Position numbers and translations under genes: made by a program
Source of the DNA: Pegoplata infirma
Lineage: Eukaryota; Arthropoda; Insecta; Diptera; Anthomyiidae
Reading direction: 5' to 3'
Assembly (NCBI GenBank): GCA_963921195.1
Contig: CAWUER010000514.1
Coordinates: 2,108,001 to 2,172,000 of the forward strand
DNA: 64,000 nt
Notes under the pieces: model-generated
Database searches by the model: none
Told to the model about the DNA's origin: nothing
What the model saw: the letters and a program-made list of their open reading frames with translations, nothing else
Shown here: one piece after another, positions 20,176 through 30,570 of the stretch
Position numbering within the stretch: position 1 is the stretch's first letter
How the letters are laid out: the number at the start of each line of letters is the position of its first letter

Positions 20176-21538
20176 CACTGTTGCCAAGTTGGAGGTTTTC
20201 CCGCTAAATCTAGCGCTTTTTGTTTGGATTTAGCGGGGGAAAATTGGTTTTAGCGGGAACTGTGTTTTAGCGGGAAAATGTAGCGCTTTTTGTTTGGATT
20301 TAGTGGGAAAAATTTAGACGTTTTTTCCAATTTTTCTTTTTTTTTCAATCGAAAACGCCAAGTTTGTCGAGTTTTAGAGCTTTTTTTGTAACTTAGCGGG
20401 AGAATTTTATATTTTCCCGCTAAATTTTTTTTCGGCGGTTTCCTGCGCGTTTTTAGTGAAAAGTCAATTTTCGTAGAAAAAATAATTTGGAGTTTTTTTT
20501 TTTAATTTTTCTTTTTTGTCAATCAAAAAAGCCAAGTTTTTCGGTTTTTAGCGCTTTTTATACCCTCCACTCTAGTGATAGAGGGTATATATAAGTTTGT
20601 CATTCCGTTTGTAACACCTCGAAATATTGGTCTAGGACCCCATAAAGTATATATATTCATGATCCTCGATCGATTTTAAGACGATCTAGCGATGTCCGTC
20701 CGTCCGTCCGTCTGTCCGTCTGTCTGTCTGTCTGTCTGTTGAAAACACGCTAACTTTTGAAAGGCTTTACGGAGGCTCCTGAAGTTTGGCATATATGTTG
20801 GGCATTTACCTGGTCAGGTTGGTATTGCAATCCAGCGAAATCGGTCCAGTGGTTCAAAAGTTATAATTAAATGAGTGAATTTCGGCAAGGGTTTTTTTGG
20901 AATTTACGAGATAAAACACACGGTAACTTTCGAACGGCAATTCTGAGGGTGCTGAAGTGTGGCATATATATTTGTCGTTCTTCAGGTCCAGTTCGTTTTA
21001 AATTTCAGCCAAATCGGTCGAGTGGTTCAAAAGTTATTAGCAAAACCTTAAATTTCGGATTCGCCTCACGGGTTTTCACGTGTTGAAAACCCGTTAAACA
21101 TGTTTTAAAAACATTGGTAAGTCACAAAAATATTTTACATCGCATTTTTGTCACTCAAAAATATTTTTACACTAAAAGAAAAAAAAATACACTCGAAAAA
21201 AATTTTACACTCAAAAAAAATTTTACACTCAAAAAAAAAAATTGGTAAATTATTTTTTTTTTTTTTAAATTAGTTAAAATAAAAAGTTTTTTTACATAAA
21301 ATAAAATATTTCTAATCAAAAATGTTATTTTTTCACTCTAGAAAATTTACTATAACTTAAAAAGGGCATTGTGGAGGGTATTCATAGATTCGGCCAAGTC
21401 GAATTTAATTTTTCTACTTGTTTTTCGTAATTTAGCGGGAGAATTTGAAATTTTCCCCGCTAAATTTATTTTTGGCGGTTTCTAGCGCTTTTTTAGTGAA
21501 ATTTAGAGGTTTTTGGTTAAAAATAGTTGGCAACAGTG
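20176..21538 (+). mobile_element. hAT-like MITE, CACTGTTGCC family, copy 1
   Basis: Ends CACTGTTGCCAAGTTGGAGG and GGCAACAGTG with perfect 8-bp TSD GTATCAAG (20168-20175, 21539-21546). Interior full of TTTAGCGGGA / TCCCGCTAAA motifs. Split by a mini-me at 20560-21420; without it the element is about 500 bp like its sister copies. Confidence 0.9.
20560..21420 (+). mobile_element. mini-me/DINE-1-like element with full architecture
   Basis: ATACCCTCCAC, a TATATATAT tract after CCATAAAG, a conserved core of about 33 bp, then a (GTCY)n tract near 20695-20740. The right end is GGAGGGTAT, the hairpin ATTCGGCCAAGTCGAAT and CTACTTG. Comparison with the intact sister MITE shows it landed in a 7-T run, leaving T runs on both sides and no clear longer TSD. 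This is the (TA)n-core-(GTCY)n layout known for dipteran mini-me. Confidence 0.85.
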
Positions 21539-21762
21539 GTATCAAGAAAGTCGCTTATATATAAACTACAATGCATTGGCGTATCAACAAAAATGTCCCA
21601 AATGATAGAAAGTATATTAAGCCATACAAAGTTTACAGTTTGTAACGGAGAAGAACTGTCTGAGGAATTTGAAACAGGGTCTGGTGTAAAACAAGGATGT
21701 GTGTTATCTCCAACGCTTTTTTCGGTGTATCTCAACGATTTACACGATTATATAGAAGGAGG
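21539..21762 (+). pseudogene. Old LINE, piece 4: RT motif B region
   Basis: Reads through KLQCIGVSTKMSQMIESI and SGVKQGCVLSPTLFSVYLND, the conserved QG motif region of RT, then LHDYIEGG. It joins to piece 3 across the TSD of copy 1 and is cut by the next MITE. Confidence 0.88.
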
Positions 21763-22257
21763 CACTGTTGCCAAGTTGGAGGTTTTCCCGCTAAATCTAG
21801 CGCTTTTTTTGGATTTAGCGGGGGAAATTGGTTATAGCGGGAACGGTGTTTTAGCGGGAAAATCTAGCGCTTTTGGTTTGGATTTAGTGGGAAAAATTTA
21901 GAGGTTTTTTTTACAATTTTTCTTTTTTTTCAATCGAAAACGCCAAGTTTGTCGAATTTTAGCGCTTTTTTTTGTAACTTAGCGGGAGAATTTTATATTT
22001 CCCGCTAAATTTTTTTCGGTGGTTTCTTGCGCGTTTTTAGTGAAAATTTAATTTTTGTAGAAAAAATAATTTGGAGTTTTTTTTTAAATTTTTCTTTTTT
22101 GTCAATCAAAAATGCCAAGTTTTTCGGTTTTTAGCGCTTTTTTTCGTAATTTAGCGGGAGAATTTTAAATTTTCCCCGCTAAATTTATTTTTGGCGGTTT
22201 CTAGCGCTTTTTTAGTGAAATTTAGAGGTTTTTGATTAAAAATAGTTGGCAACAGTG
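21763..22257 (+). mobile_element. hAT-like MITE, CACTGTTGCC family, copy 2
   Basis: 495 bp, perfect TSD GAAGGAGG (21755-21762, 22258-22265). Same orientation as copy 1. Dense TTTAGCGGGA motifs on both strands. Confidence 0.92.
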
Positions 22258-22287
22258 GAAGGAGGTGTAACTGTGGGCACAGAAAAT
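22258..22287 (+). pseudogene. Old LINE, piece 5: 30-bp fragment
   Basis: A sliver of RT coding (about GGVTVGTEN) left between two MITE insertions. Its identity follows from the two TSDs and not from its own sequence. Confidence 0.7.
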
Positions 22288-22788
22288 CATTGTTGCCAAC
22301 TATTTTTAACCAAAAACCTCTAAATTTCATTAAAAAAGCGCTAGAAACCGCCAAAAATAAATTTAGCGGGGAAAATTTTAAATTCTCCCGCTAAATTACG
22401 AAAAAAAGCGCTAAAAACCGAAAAGCTTGGCATTTTTGATTGACAAAAAAGAAAAATTAAAAAAAAAACCTCCAAATTATTTTTTCTACGAAAATTGACT
22501 TTTCACTAAAAACGCGCAAGAAACCACAGAAAAAAATTTAGCGTGATAATATAAAATTCTCCCGCTAAGTTACAAAAAAAAAACCGCTAAAACTCGACAA
22601 ACTTTGCGTTTTCGATTGAAAAAAAAGAAAAATTTGAAAAAAACCTCTAAATTTGTCCCACTAAATCCAAAAAAAAACCGCTAGATTTTCCCGCTAAAAC
22701 ACAGTTCCCGCTAAAACCAATTTTCCCCCGCTAAATCCAAACAAAAAGCGCTAGATTTAGCGGGAAAACCTCCAACTTGGCAACAGTG
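22288..22788 (-). mobile_element. hAT-like MITE, CACTGTTGCC family, copy 3 (inverted)
   Basis: 501 bp, perfect TSD CAGAAAAT (22280-22287, 22789-22796). It is inverted relative to copies 1 and 2 and only 30 bp from copy 2, so the pair forms a long potential hairpin. Confidence 0.92.
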
Positions 22789-23391
22789 CAGAAAATATAA
22801 GACTTTTATTGTATGCTGGTGATATCGTGATTTTGGCAGATAATATAAACACAATGCAATCTATGATTAAGAAGCTAGAGACGTATTGTGAAATTTGGAA
22901 TCCAGAACTAAACTTAAATAAATCAGAAATGATGGTAATAAGAAATGGCGGCAGACTTTCTACTCGTGAACAATGGTTTTTTAAGGGGGAGCCTATTAGA
23001 GTGACAAACGAATAAACATATCTCGGAGTAACAATATCACCTAAAATGTCGTTTAAAAAACACATAGAAAAAAGAAATAAATCTGCTAAAAACAGTATAA
23101 ACGCCACTTGGAAAGAATTTCTATCAAAAAAGAAATCGGGTTAAAGGCTAAATGGAATCTTTTCCAATCAGTGTGTCGTGCAATCCAGTCGTATGGTGCC
23201 CAAGTATGGGGATATTTATTTGAAGAAGTCGATAAACTTCAACGCTTTTTCTTAAAAAAGATACTTAAACTACCTTCATTTACCCCAACATACGCATTAG
23301 TGTTGGAAACTGGTATAGAAAATAATTATATATACACACTAGATTTGCACCTGAGATACATTATAAAGACTTTATTTGATTATAGTAATAA
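22789..23391 (+). pseudogene. Old LINE, piece 6: RT catalytic motif and thumb
   Basis: Contains LLYAGDIVILADNINTM, where the expected YADD box reads YAGD. This loses one catalytic aspartate. Then LNLNKSEMMVIRNGG, a stop at about 23013, and TYLGVTISPKMSFKKHI and QSYGAQVWGYLFEEVDKLQR in shifted frames. Ends at TLFDYSNN, where the next element is inserted. Confidence 0.85.
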
Positions 23392-24279
23392 CGGGGGGTG
23401 AAATAAAGCCATAGGCAATAAGGCCATATGGCCTTATTTCTCAATTCAATGGGAAATAAGGCCATATGGCTTTATTACCAACACGATTGAGCAATAAAGT
23501 CATATTGATTTTGCAACCAAAGTGGAAATAAAGCCATATCAGTTCAAAATGTGGAAATATATTTCCCCGTAAATCCTGCTACCCAAAAAAAAAATATTTA
23601 GCGAATCCGCTAAATTAATATTATGGAGTTTGTAATCCCTAAGTCCGGCCAAAGGCCGGCTACGCAGAAAAAAATTTTTTTTTTTACTATCTTTAAATTA
23701 AAAAACCACATATACCACGAACCTCGGAACTTAGAGTTGTCTAGAGGCACCAATTTTTTATTGGCAGGGTTTTTAATTTAAAGATTGTTTAACAAAAAAA
23801 GTTTTTCTCTGTAGCCGGCCTCTGGCCGAGCTTAGGGATTACAAAATCCATGCATTAAACCCACCCTCTCCGCAAAGTAAAGTTTTCTAGGGTAGCAGGC
23901 CTTTTCGCTATCAAATTTGTTATGCCTCAAAAAGGCCTGATAACCAAAATAGCTTTGGTTTGCAGAGAGGGTGGGTTTAATGCATGGAGTTTGTAATCCC
24001 TAAGCCCGGCCGAAGGCCGGCTACGCAGAAAAACTTTTTTGTTAAACAATCTTAAAATTAAAAATCCTGCTATTTAGTGGAAAAATTTTTCCACATTTTG
24101 CCCTACACTCTCCGAAAATTAATGGCGAATACTTTTATAAATTTTCAAATGAGTAATAAAGCCATATATGGCTTTATTTCCAACAGCGGTTGGTAATAAG
24201 GCCATATGGCTTTATTTCTCAACTCATTGGGAAATAAGGCCATATGGCCTTATTGCCTATGGCTTTATTTCACCCCCCC
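23392..24279. mobile_element. hAT-like MITE with GGCCATATGGCC motifs
   Basis: Ends CGGGGGGTGAAATAAAGCC and its complement (one base different), 8-bp TSD AGTAATAA (23384-23391, 24280-24287). The subterminal regions carry five copies of AATAAgGCCATATGGCYTTATT-like palindromes, near 23422, 23460, 24162, 24200 and 24238. It contains further palindromic insertions. Confidence 0.88.
23633..24080. repeat. Nested palindromes inside MITE
   Basis: ATGGAGTTTGTAATCCCTAA (23633) is paired with its inverse ending near 23852. A third copy in the forward sense starts near 23983. Between them 23851-23984 is a separate inverted repeat with ends TGCATTAAACCCACCCTCTC. Each has a GGCCGGC-rich part or loop. The layout suggests one small palindromic element inside another. 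Confidence 0.75.
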
Positions 24280-24288
24280 AGTAATAAC

Positions 24289-25006
24289 CAGGGAAACCAA
24301 AAATATGCTCTAAAAAACACGTTTTATGCGCTTAAAAAATGCTCTTAAAAACGGAAAATATGCTCTAAAAACAGTAAAAATATGCTCTTAAAAAAATTAT
24401 GTATCCTTTTTTGTGGTGTTTTTTTTACAATTTGTTAGAGAATAGACCCAAAAAATACCGTTATGTGGGGGTAGTTAGAGGGTTAATATGTTCTGCAAAA
24501 ATATTTGCATTAATACACCCTACACTCAGATATAAGAAAACATAGTTTCACATACCGATATGAAACATGAACGGGCCAAAGGGGAACCAATCGTCAAAAC
24601 AACGTAATTTTGGAAAATCCCACAAAAATTAAAAAATTTTAAAAATAAGTGTTGTTATTAAAAAAATTGGAAAAAATGCTCTAAAAATTTAAAAAAATGC
24701 TCTAAAAATTTAAAAAATGCTCTAAAAATTATAAAGAATGATCTAAAAATTTAAAAAAATGCTCTAAAAAGTGAAAAAATGCTCGTAAAATTGAAAATAT
24801 GCTCTAAAAATATGCTCTTATGCTAAAATATGCTCTTAAACATAAAATATGCTAAAATATGCTCTTAAGGCTAAAATATGCAAAAAAATGCTCTAACAAA
24901 TCGATGTCAGATTTCCTAAAATCTTTTGAAACGGATAAATACCTTTTCCATTTATCAATACAATGCGCAGGAAAAAACATGATACTGCATATTTTTGGTT
25001 TCCCTG
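24289..25006. mobile_element. hAT-like element with ATGCTCTAAAA array
   Basis: Ends CAGGGAAACCAAAAATATGC and complement, perfect 8-bp TSD GTAATAAC (24281-24288, 25007-25014). CAGGG ends and 8-bp TSD are hAT hallmarks. About twenty copies of ATGCTCTAAAA or ATGCTCTTAAA fill the interior. The right part (24895-24980) is more complex and may derive from the parent element. Confidence 0.92.
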
Positions 25007-25592
25007 GTAATAACCGTTTACCATGTAAGCTAACCAAACTCACCATAGAAAAAAATCGTATTGGTATGAACACATTGAAAAATTAGCTAGTGATGCGGGC
25101 TCGATACAAATTTCAGAATGTTTTTCAAGAGAAGACTGGGAACGCCTAAGACTTGATATACTAACTGGACTAAAAAGAAAAGAAAGAGAAACCCACCTAC
25201 AACAGTCTACTGGCACAAACCGTTTTTATTCAAAGCTCAACTACATGGAGCAACAAACATATTTTGAAATCAATAATAATACGACGGCAGTAAGCTACAT
25301 CTTCAAAGCCAGGTGTGACCTTATTGAGTTAAATGGAACTAGATTTCAGACGCAGAGGTCCCGCTTATGCTCTTTATGTAATAGCAAAGAAACTGAAAAT
25401 ATTTTGCACTTCATTGCCAGCTGTCCAATTTAACGTGAAATTCGTTACCTATATTTTAAAAAAACTACCTTAACTAAAAATGATTTAATAAATATTTTAA
25501 ATAATGCAAAGGAAAACTTTAAAGATATATATGTTTTTGTTATAGATGCAATAGGTTATAGAAAACAGCTTATTGATGAATTTAATTATTAA
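25007..25592 (+). pseudogene. Old LINE, piece 7: C-terminal domain
   Basis: Resumes the reading frame after the hAT-like element, with a frameshift near 25060. It ends in CSLCNSKETENILHFIASC, a CCHC-type metal-binding motif common at the LINE C-terminus, then a stop (TAA in frame after SCPI) and further C-terminal sequence to IDEFNY and a TAA at 25592. Confidence 0.82.
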
Positions 25593-25623
25593 TCTAAATT
25601 AAACATAAAACACAATTGTTATA

Positions 25624-26145
25624 CTACCTCCGTCCCGAAATATTTTTAACATTTCTATAGATTTTTTTGTCCCAAAATAAACTTAATATTTTATTATGCA
25701 GTGTTTTAGTTGAAATAATACAAGATAAAGTTAAAAAAATAATCTTATACTAATCTCGTGTACTAAAACTGTAACAAAATTAATTTAAAATATTTGCAAG
25801 ATGTCCCTATTGCATCCATAATGCATTTATTAAAAACCGTTAAAAGGGCCTCTAGCGTAAAATTTCTTATTTCATACGCCGCATTTTGTAATAACTTTCA
25901 TCTTTTCGACCATAGTGGACACCATGCCTGTTTGTAACGTCGAAAACAAGTTGTCTCAATTATCTGGATGCAGTTTATTGCATCCATTTTGCACGTGAAT
26001 TGAAAAATTGCAAAGCTATAAAGAATTTTTAAATTATTGATATGTCCCGATATGTATTAACAAAAAAAACAAAGCTTTTTCAAAAAATCCTCCATAATCC
26101 CAGCCAAAATATAGAAATGTTAAGATTATTTTGGGACGGAGGTAG
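25624..26145. mobile_element. Stowaway-like MITE, TA target
   Basis: Ends CTACCTCCGTCCCGAAATA and TTTTGGGACGGAGGTAG, flanked by TA (25622-25623, 26146-26147). The terminus resembles the Tc1/mariner-type Stowaway consensus CTCCCTCCGTYCC described in plants. 522 bp. No transposase is recognised in it. Confidence 0.85.
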
Positions 26146-26305
26146 TAATATAAATTATTTTCTCAATCCGACTGACGACATTAGTCAAAGTCGTATGTTC
26201 TTTATAAACATTAAAACTTTGTAACAAAAGAAATGAATTTAAAATAAAGAACAATTAACTTACACTACTTTATATGGAATAATCAGACCTCAGGAAGTAT
26301 GTAGG

Positions 26306-26440
26306 TTTAATTACATGCCATACTGGCTTGAAAGCTTATTTGAAGAAGTTAAAATTGATAAGAGATGACTTGTGCAGATGGTGTGGGGACGAAGAGATAG
26401 TGGAAGACAGTAGTATATATCCGCCGGTTCTGGAAGCGGA
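26306..26440 (+). pseudogene. LINE C-terminal zinc-motif fragment
   Basis: An open stretch reading TCHTGLKAYLKKLKLIRDD then LCRWCGDEEIVED, which resembles the C-terminal Cys/His region of I/R1-group LINE ORF2 proteins. It is only about 45 codons and has no other domain nearby. It may belong to the same kind of element as the RNase H fragment at 16253. Confidence 0.6.
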
Positions 26441-27246
26441 GTAGGTGGAGTAATTTGAAGATAAATTTTTTTATCATTTGCGGATAATTTTTTTTCATTC
26501 ACAGTAAATACTTTTTTTTATCATTTGCTAATAATTTTTTTTTATACACCATGCAAAAAATAATTTGCTTGTAACATAATATCTTTTTTTTATAGTTTAT
26601 GTCTGGTAGAATATGAACATTTTTTTTTCCTTAGTATGCATTATTTTATTTTAAAGATATTGAGAAAGGTCAGTATTACATTTTAAAAATTATCATAATA
26701 TAAAGCAGGCAGTGATTTTTTCCTCCCTTTACATGAAATCTCGTTTACATGAAATAATAAAATTTTATTATTTCAATTAAAAATCGTATAAATAGACGAA
26801 GATTCTTATCAATTATGAAATTTTACAAATGTATTCCAGATGAATCTATTCTATGCATTTAAGTATGGAGAGAAAAACAGTACGATTTAAAAGTGAACAT
26901 AGCATTTATCTTATGTATGCATGGGATTTTGCTTAAGAGCAGCCCGGAAAGGTGACTGGGAAATATATGCCCGTGATCGCCAACATTTTAAATTCTGCAT
27001 ACAAAAAATAAGTATTATTGTAAACCCTATATTTGAACTGGCACATCGTGCAACAATTTATGAAAAACGGTTTAATCAACAACATCTAAAAGATAATAAG
27101 TATCGATAAATATATAAGAATATATATCTGTTCCTTTAAACTCCTACAAAGAGCATAGGGCCAAAAATAAAATTAATATATAAGAATAGTTTAAATTATA
27201 TTTTAAATAAAAGTCAAGTGATATCATTCAATTTTTTTTTGTTTTA
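26441..27246. other. AT-rich stretch, unrecognised short ORF
   Basis: An open frame at 26921-27109 (GFCLRAARKGDWEIYARD) is not recognised. No terminal repeat of the adjacent Polinton could be found here, so the left end of that element is not defined. Confidence 0.45.
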
Positions 27247-27726
27247 TTAATAATAGTTTTTATACAATATTATATTGGGAAAAAATTTTTTAAATAAACT
27301 TAGTACTAATAAATCATTTATAAATAAATTAGAGTAAATGAACATATTTAAAATATTGTTAAATGTTATATTTTTGCTTCTAAAATAAATAAAAATACAG
27401 CAATAAACTCCACATAAAATTGAATATTCACTTTGTAAACGGTTCTTGTTACAGAAATAAGATTTTGAATTTCTATTCAAAAATTATGTAAAGGGTATGA
27501 TAGGAGGTTGACCAGCTGGGCAGAAATACTCTGCCGGTTTGTTTTTTGGAAAATAAAAAGTTACCCAATGTTGTCCTGGTTTATACGATGGATCTGTATT
27601 GGCAATGAAAAATGAAGGTTTTTCAATATTTTTCTTTGGTAATTTGTCACATGCAAAAACTCCTTTAAATTTATCTTTAGTGAAATTGTTTGAATTTATC
27701 GATTGAATAATTTTGTTTGAATTCAT
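27247..27726 (-). pseudogene. Polinton cysteine protease (adenoviral-type)
   Basis: Maverick/Polinton maturation protease of the adenoviral/Ulp1 group. The N-terminal half has FKGVFACDKLPKK and KPGQHWVTFYFPK with the catalytic-type His. The C-terminal half has SILCGVYCCIFIYF with the candidate Cys. One in-frame TAA (27484-27486) separates the halves, which otherwise share a frame over about 159 codons. The ATG at 27726 overlaps the capsid gene stop as ATGA. The acid/amide position (AEYFCPAG) looks unusual because a D would be expected after EYF. Assignment is from motif recall. Confidence 0.75.
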
Positions 27727-28870
27727 AGCGCTTGAACAATTGTACGAGATTTATCTATTTCCAGTATACTATCAAATTCACAGTAAACTAAACAGCTTAT
27801 AGCTTCAGTAATAGGTTTTCCAAAACGTCCTTCAATACGAATAATGCCTTGATTTATTAAATTACCACAATGTGAGTTGTTGTTATGATCAGGAGTTAAA
27901 TCAAAAGCTAACAAAAAGAATCCGTTATCAAACAGCTCTTTGGTAATCTGATGATCTTTGTCAAAATGATGTATTCCAGTCCCTTTAAATAGTGTTTGGT
28001 AACCCCTTGTGCTTATTACTCCACCATTGTTATAGTTAAATTCAATTGGCTGCGCTGGATATTGAACTCCATTGACAACTAATTGTAAGTTGAATCTTTG
28101 TAAATTAAAATGTTGAAATTTAAATGGATTCTCCTTTCGATCACCAGTATATGCTTTGTTAGACACCATTCCAAAAACTAAAAAATTGTATGGATAAATA
28201 GCATTTTTGGACTGTAATACGTTATGATGAGCCATTAAAATATTGTTGTTGATAGTCAGATGATTCATATATAAATTAGCTTCATGAATTTTTATGAACG
28301 AAACATTTTTTTCACTATTTTCCAAAATATAAAATTCGGGTTTTACTAAATTTAATGTTACTTTAAGATCAACATTATTAAGTAAGTATTTATGTTGATT
28401 AAAAATATCAATATAAAGTTTTCCAAATAGCTCAATTTTTTCCCCTTCCTTAAATATTTTTTTTCGTTTGTCCAAACCAGGATTTTCTTTATCAATTAAT
28501 GAATTAATTTTGTTTGTATCAACAGACCATCCACATGATTCAAGATGAGTTGATCTAGCATCGTTCCCGTAATTTAACAGAGTTTCAAAATACGCTCTAT
28601 AGTGATAGTTATTATCAGGCTGTGAAACATTTTTATTGTTAAGGTGTACTGTACAGTTCCTTTTAATTCAACAATCAGTCTAAGGTAAATGCTGTTAAGA
28701 TCACGATATGTTTCTCCATTTCCCAATGACACAAATTCAATAGTACTAGAGTTATCTAATGAAGCAATAGGGTTATAAGAAATTTCTTCGGTTTTAACAA
28801 TACTTGTTTGAATTGGTGGTGATTCAAATAAATCCAATTCGCTTTTCATACATTCTGCAAATCCCGTCAT
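27723..28870 (-). pseudogene. Polinton major capsid protein (double jelly-roll type)
   Basis: Two open frames joined by a frameshift near 28640: an N-terminal part beginning MTGFAECMKSELDLFESPP (ATG at 28870), and a C-terminal part with FLLAFDLTPDHNN, IIRIEGRFGKPITEAI and LVYCEFDSILEIDK. The latter pattern is typical of the capsid protein of Polintons and relatives. The length mismatch is consistent with a single-base loss. It starts 2 nt after the minor capsid stop and ends overlapping the protease start, a compact virus-like order. Confidence 0.8.
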
Positions 28871-28872
28871 TT

Positions 28873-29289
28873 TCAATTTCCAAAAATATCTCTATTGTTC
28901 TTTCCTCCACAACGTTTTAAATTTATCTGTGGTATTTTCTTTAATCGTTTATGTTTTATACGCTTTCCTTTGCCTTTCTGCATATTTTTTAATTTATCAA
29001 CAGCAGCTTCTTTTACGTTGTTTACAACTTTTTTTCCTTGCTTGATTAGAATTTCTTTAACTGGCCGTGTGCCAATTTCTTCTAATATATCCTTTCATAT
29101 ATCAATGGACTTATTCTTCAAAACGTTTAATCCAGTTTTGAATAATATTTTCAAGTGTGAAAAAAGAGCTGAAAAAAGGGAACCAATACCTCGTCCATAT
29201 TGTGTTCTTGGTGAGTGATATATTTCACCAATATTGTGTACATTATCCCCCGATTGATTAATATAATAACTTGTATACAACGCATCCAT
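28873..29289 (-). pseudogene. Polinton minor capsid-type protein
   Basis: Begins MDALYTSYYINQSGDNV and includes QYGRGIGSLFSALFSHLK, a short hydrophobic/basic segment like the minor capsid (pVI-like) protein of Polintons. The C-terminal tail is lysine/arginine rich (KGKGKRIKHKRLKKIPQ) and ends in DIFGN. One in-frame TGA (29095-29097) interrupts it. It lies between the penton-like gene and the major capsid gene. The family name is an inference. Confidence 0.65.
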
Positions 29290-29332
29290 GGTTTACATAA
29301 AAATGATTAATGTTTAATCAATTCAAATCATT

Positions 29333-29734
29333 TTATATTTTTTTAAAGTGTAAAGTACAGAAAACTGGTATGGAATCCATCAAATTTAACTCTCGTCCTT
29401 CATCATTTCGTATCATAATCGATATGTCATTTATATTAAAAGATTCAATAGGAAAATATTCTACTCTGTTGAAATTAATATAATTTTTAAATGTTGAAAT
29501 TGAAAATATTTTTAAGCATTTTGTTTTTTTATTTCCAACATATCTAGGTTTAATTATATCTGTGTAAATAAGAATTATATCATTAATATCAGATGATATA
29601 ATTTTATGGAAATAGTTTGATATATTATCTACTAATTTGTTTAAGGATTGTTCCATAAAATAATTTCTTGTCGATAAAATAGGTTCTTCTTTATCATCTA
29701 TTGCAAGAGAAATATTACTTCCTTTTTTTCTCAT
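29333..29734 (-). CDS. Polinton penton-like minor capsid protein
   Basis: An intact 133-residue frame. The central part IILIYTDIIKPRYVGN, then EYFPIESFNINDISIMI and a C-terminal IPVFCTLHFKKI, match the single jelly-roll (penton-type) capsid protein pattern of Polintons: TxIIKPxxVG, then YxPxE, then LHF at the end. It overlaps the upstream gene by 20 nt. It is one of the few unbroken genes of the locus. Confidence 0.65.
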   Translation of the reverse strand: MRKKGSNISLAIDDKEEPILSTRNYFMEQSLNKLVDNISNYFHKIISSDINDIILIYTDIIKPRYVGNKKTKCLKIFSISTFKNYINFNRVEYFPIESFNINDISIMIRNDEGRELNLMDSIPVFCTLHFKKI

Positions 29735-30092
29735 TATCTTGGTTGGTAAATGAATTACTTTTTAATTTCAAATCATTTGCATGTAAATCAGTTTTGTTTA
29801 ATGTCTTAGATGAGTTTACTTTAGAGTTGTTGTCATTTTCTATGTTTTTTTGATTTTCTGTTTTATTTAAATCGAATTCAGTTGTTAGTAGAGGTATTGG
29901 AGTATTATCTAAAGTAATTTTACTCTCTTCCTTTTTAAGTGATGAATCCAAAAGGGTTTTAAATTTTTTCTTTATATGATCAGTCTCATTATTGTCTAGT
30001 TTACTATTTTTATCTACAACAGATTGATTTTGCAAACTTCGTTTATTACGCTTTATTATGTTTTTTTTATTTATTTTTTCTGCATTATCCAA
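29715..30092 (-). CDS. Hypothetical Polinton protein, Lys/Asn-rich
   Basis: A 125-residue, highly charged protein rich in K, N, D and S (KKNIIKRNKRSLQNQ, FKTLLDSSLKKEESK) with low complexity and no motif. Its 3' end overlaps the penton-like gene by 20 nt, as expected of a compact virus-like transcription unit. It is the first gene of the minus-strand cluster before the tandem array. Function unknown. Confidence 0.5.
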   Translation of the reverse strand: MDNAEKINKKNIIKRNKRSLQNQSVVDKNSKLDNNETDHIKKKFKTLLDSSLKKEESKITLDNTPIPLLTTEFDLNKTENQKNIENDNNSKVNSSKTLNKTDLHANDLKLKSNSFTNQDNEKKRK

Positions 30093-30570
30093 TGAAAATG
30101 GTTGGTTTAATTGGTAAAATAAGTACTTAGATCAGAATTGATGAAGGAGAGGAAGAAGAATAATGATTACTAAAAATAAAAGTTTATTTACATAAAATAG
30201 CAATAACAACACTTCTGTTAGAAAAAACTACAGCAACAACACCACTCGAACTGAAAAAATCAGATTTAGTTGATACTTGCTTAACAGCCTTCGTGGCGTA
30301 TCGGTCTAGAGTGATTGTACGTTACAAGCAGTTAATAGCAAAGTATTACAGATGATGATGGGTTCAATCCTCGGCGGCTGCGATCTGTAAATAATTTTCA
30401 CATATAGAGTTCTATTGACTATTAACTAAATAAATTTGACATTAAAAGTTTTTCTGAAGATTATTATAACTGGATAATATGAAACTAGTAAGAAAAAAAC
30501 CAGGATGTCTTAAATTTTTAGAAAAATTAAATTTTTCTTTCACACTTTTCTCAATTCAAAAACCATATAT

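Noticed and set aside
20695..20740. Independent (GTCY)n microsatellite
   Set aside because: It is part of the mini-me element and occurs at the corresponding position in the other copy near 19928.
26921..27109. Polinton gene beyond the protease
   Set aside because: No recognised motif and opposite orientation to the minus-strand cluster. It could equally be an unrelated remnant.
28895..29218. Plus-strand ORF in the minor capsid region
   Set aside because: It is antisense to a better-supported minus-strand Polinton gene with domain-like features and operon-like spacing.
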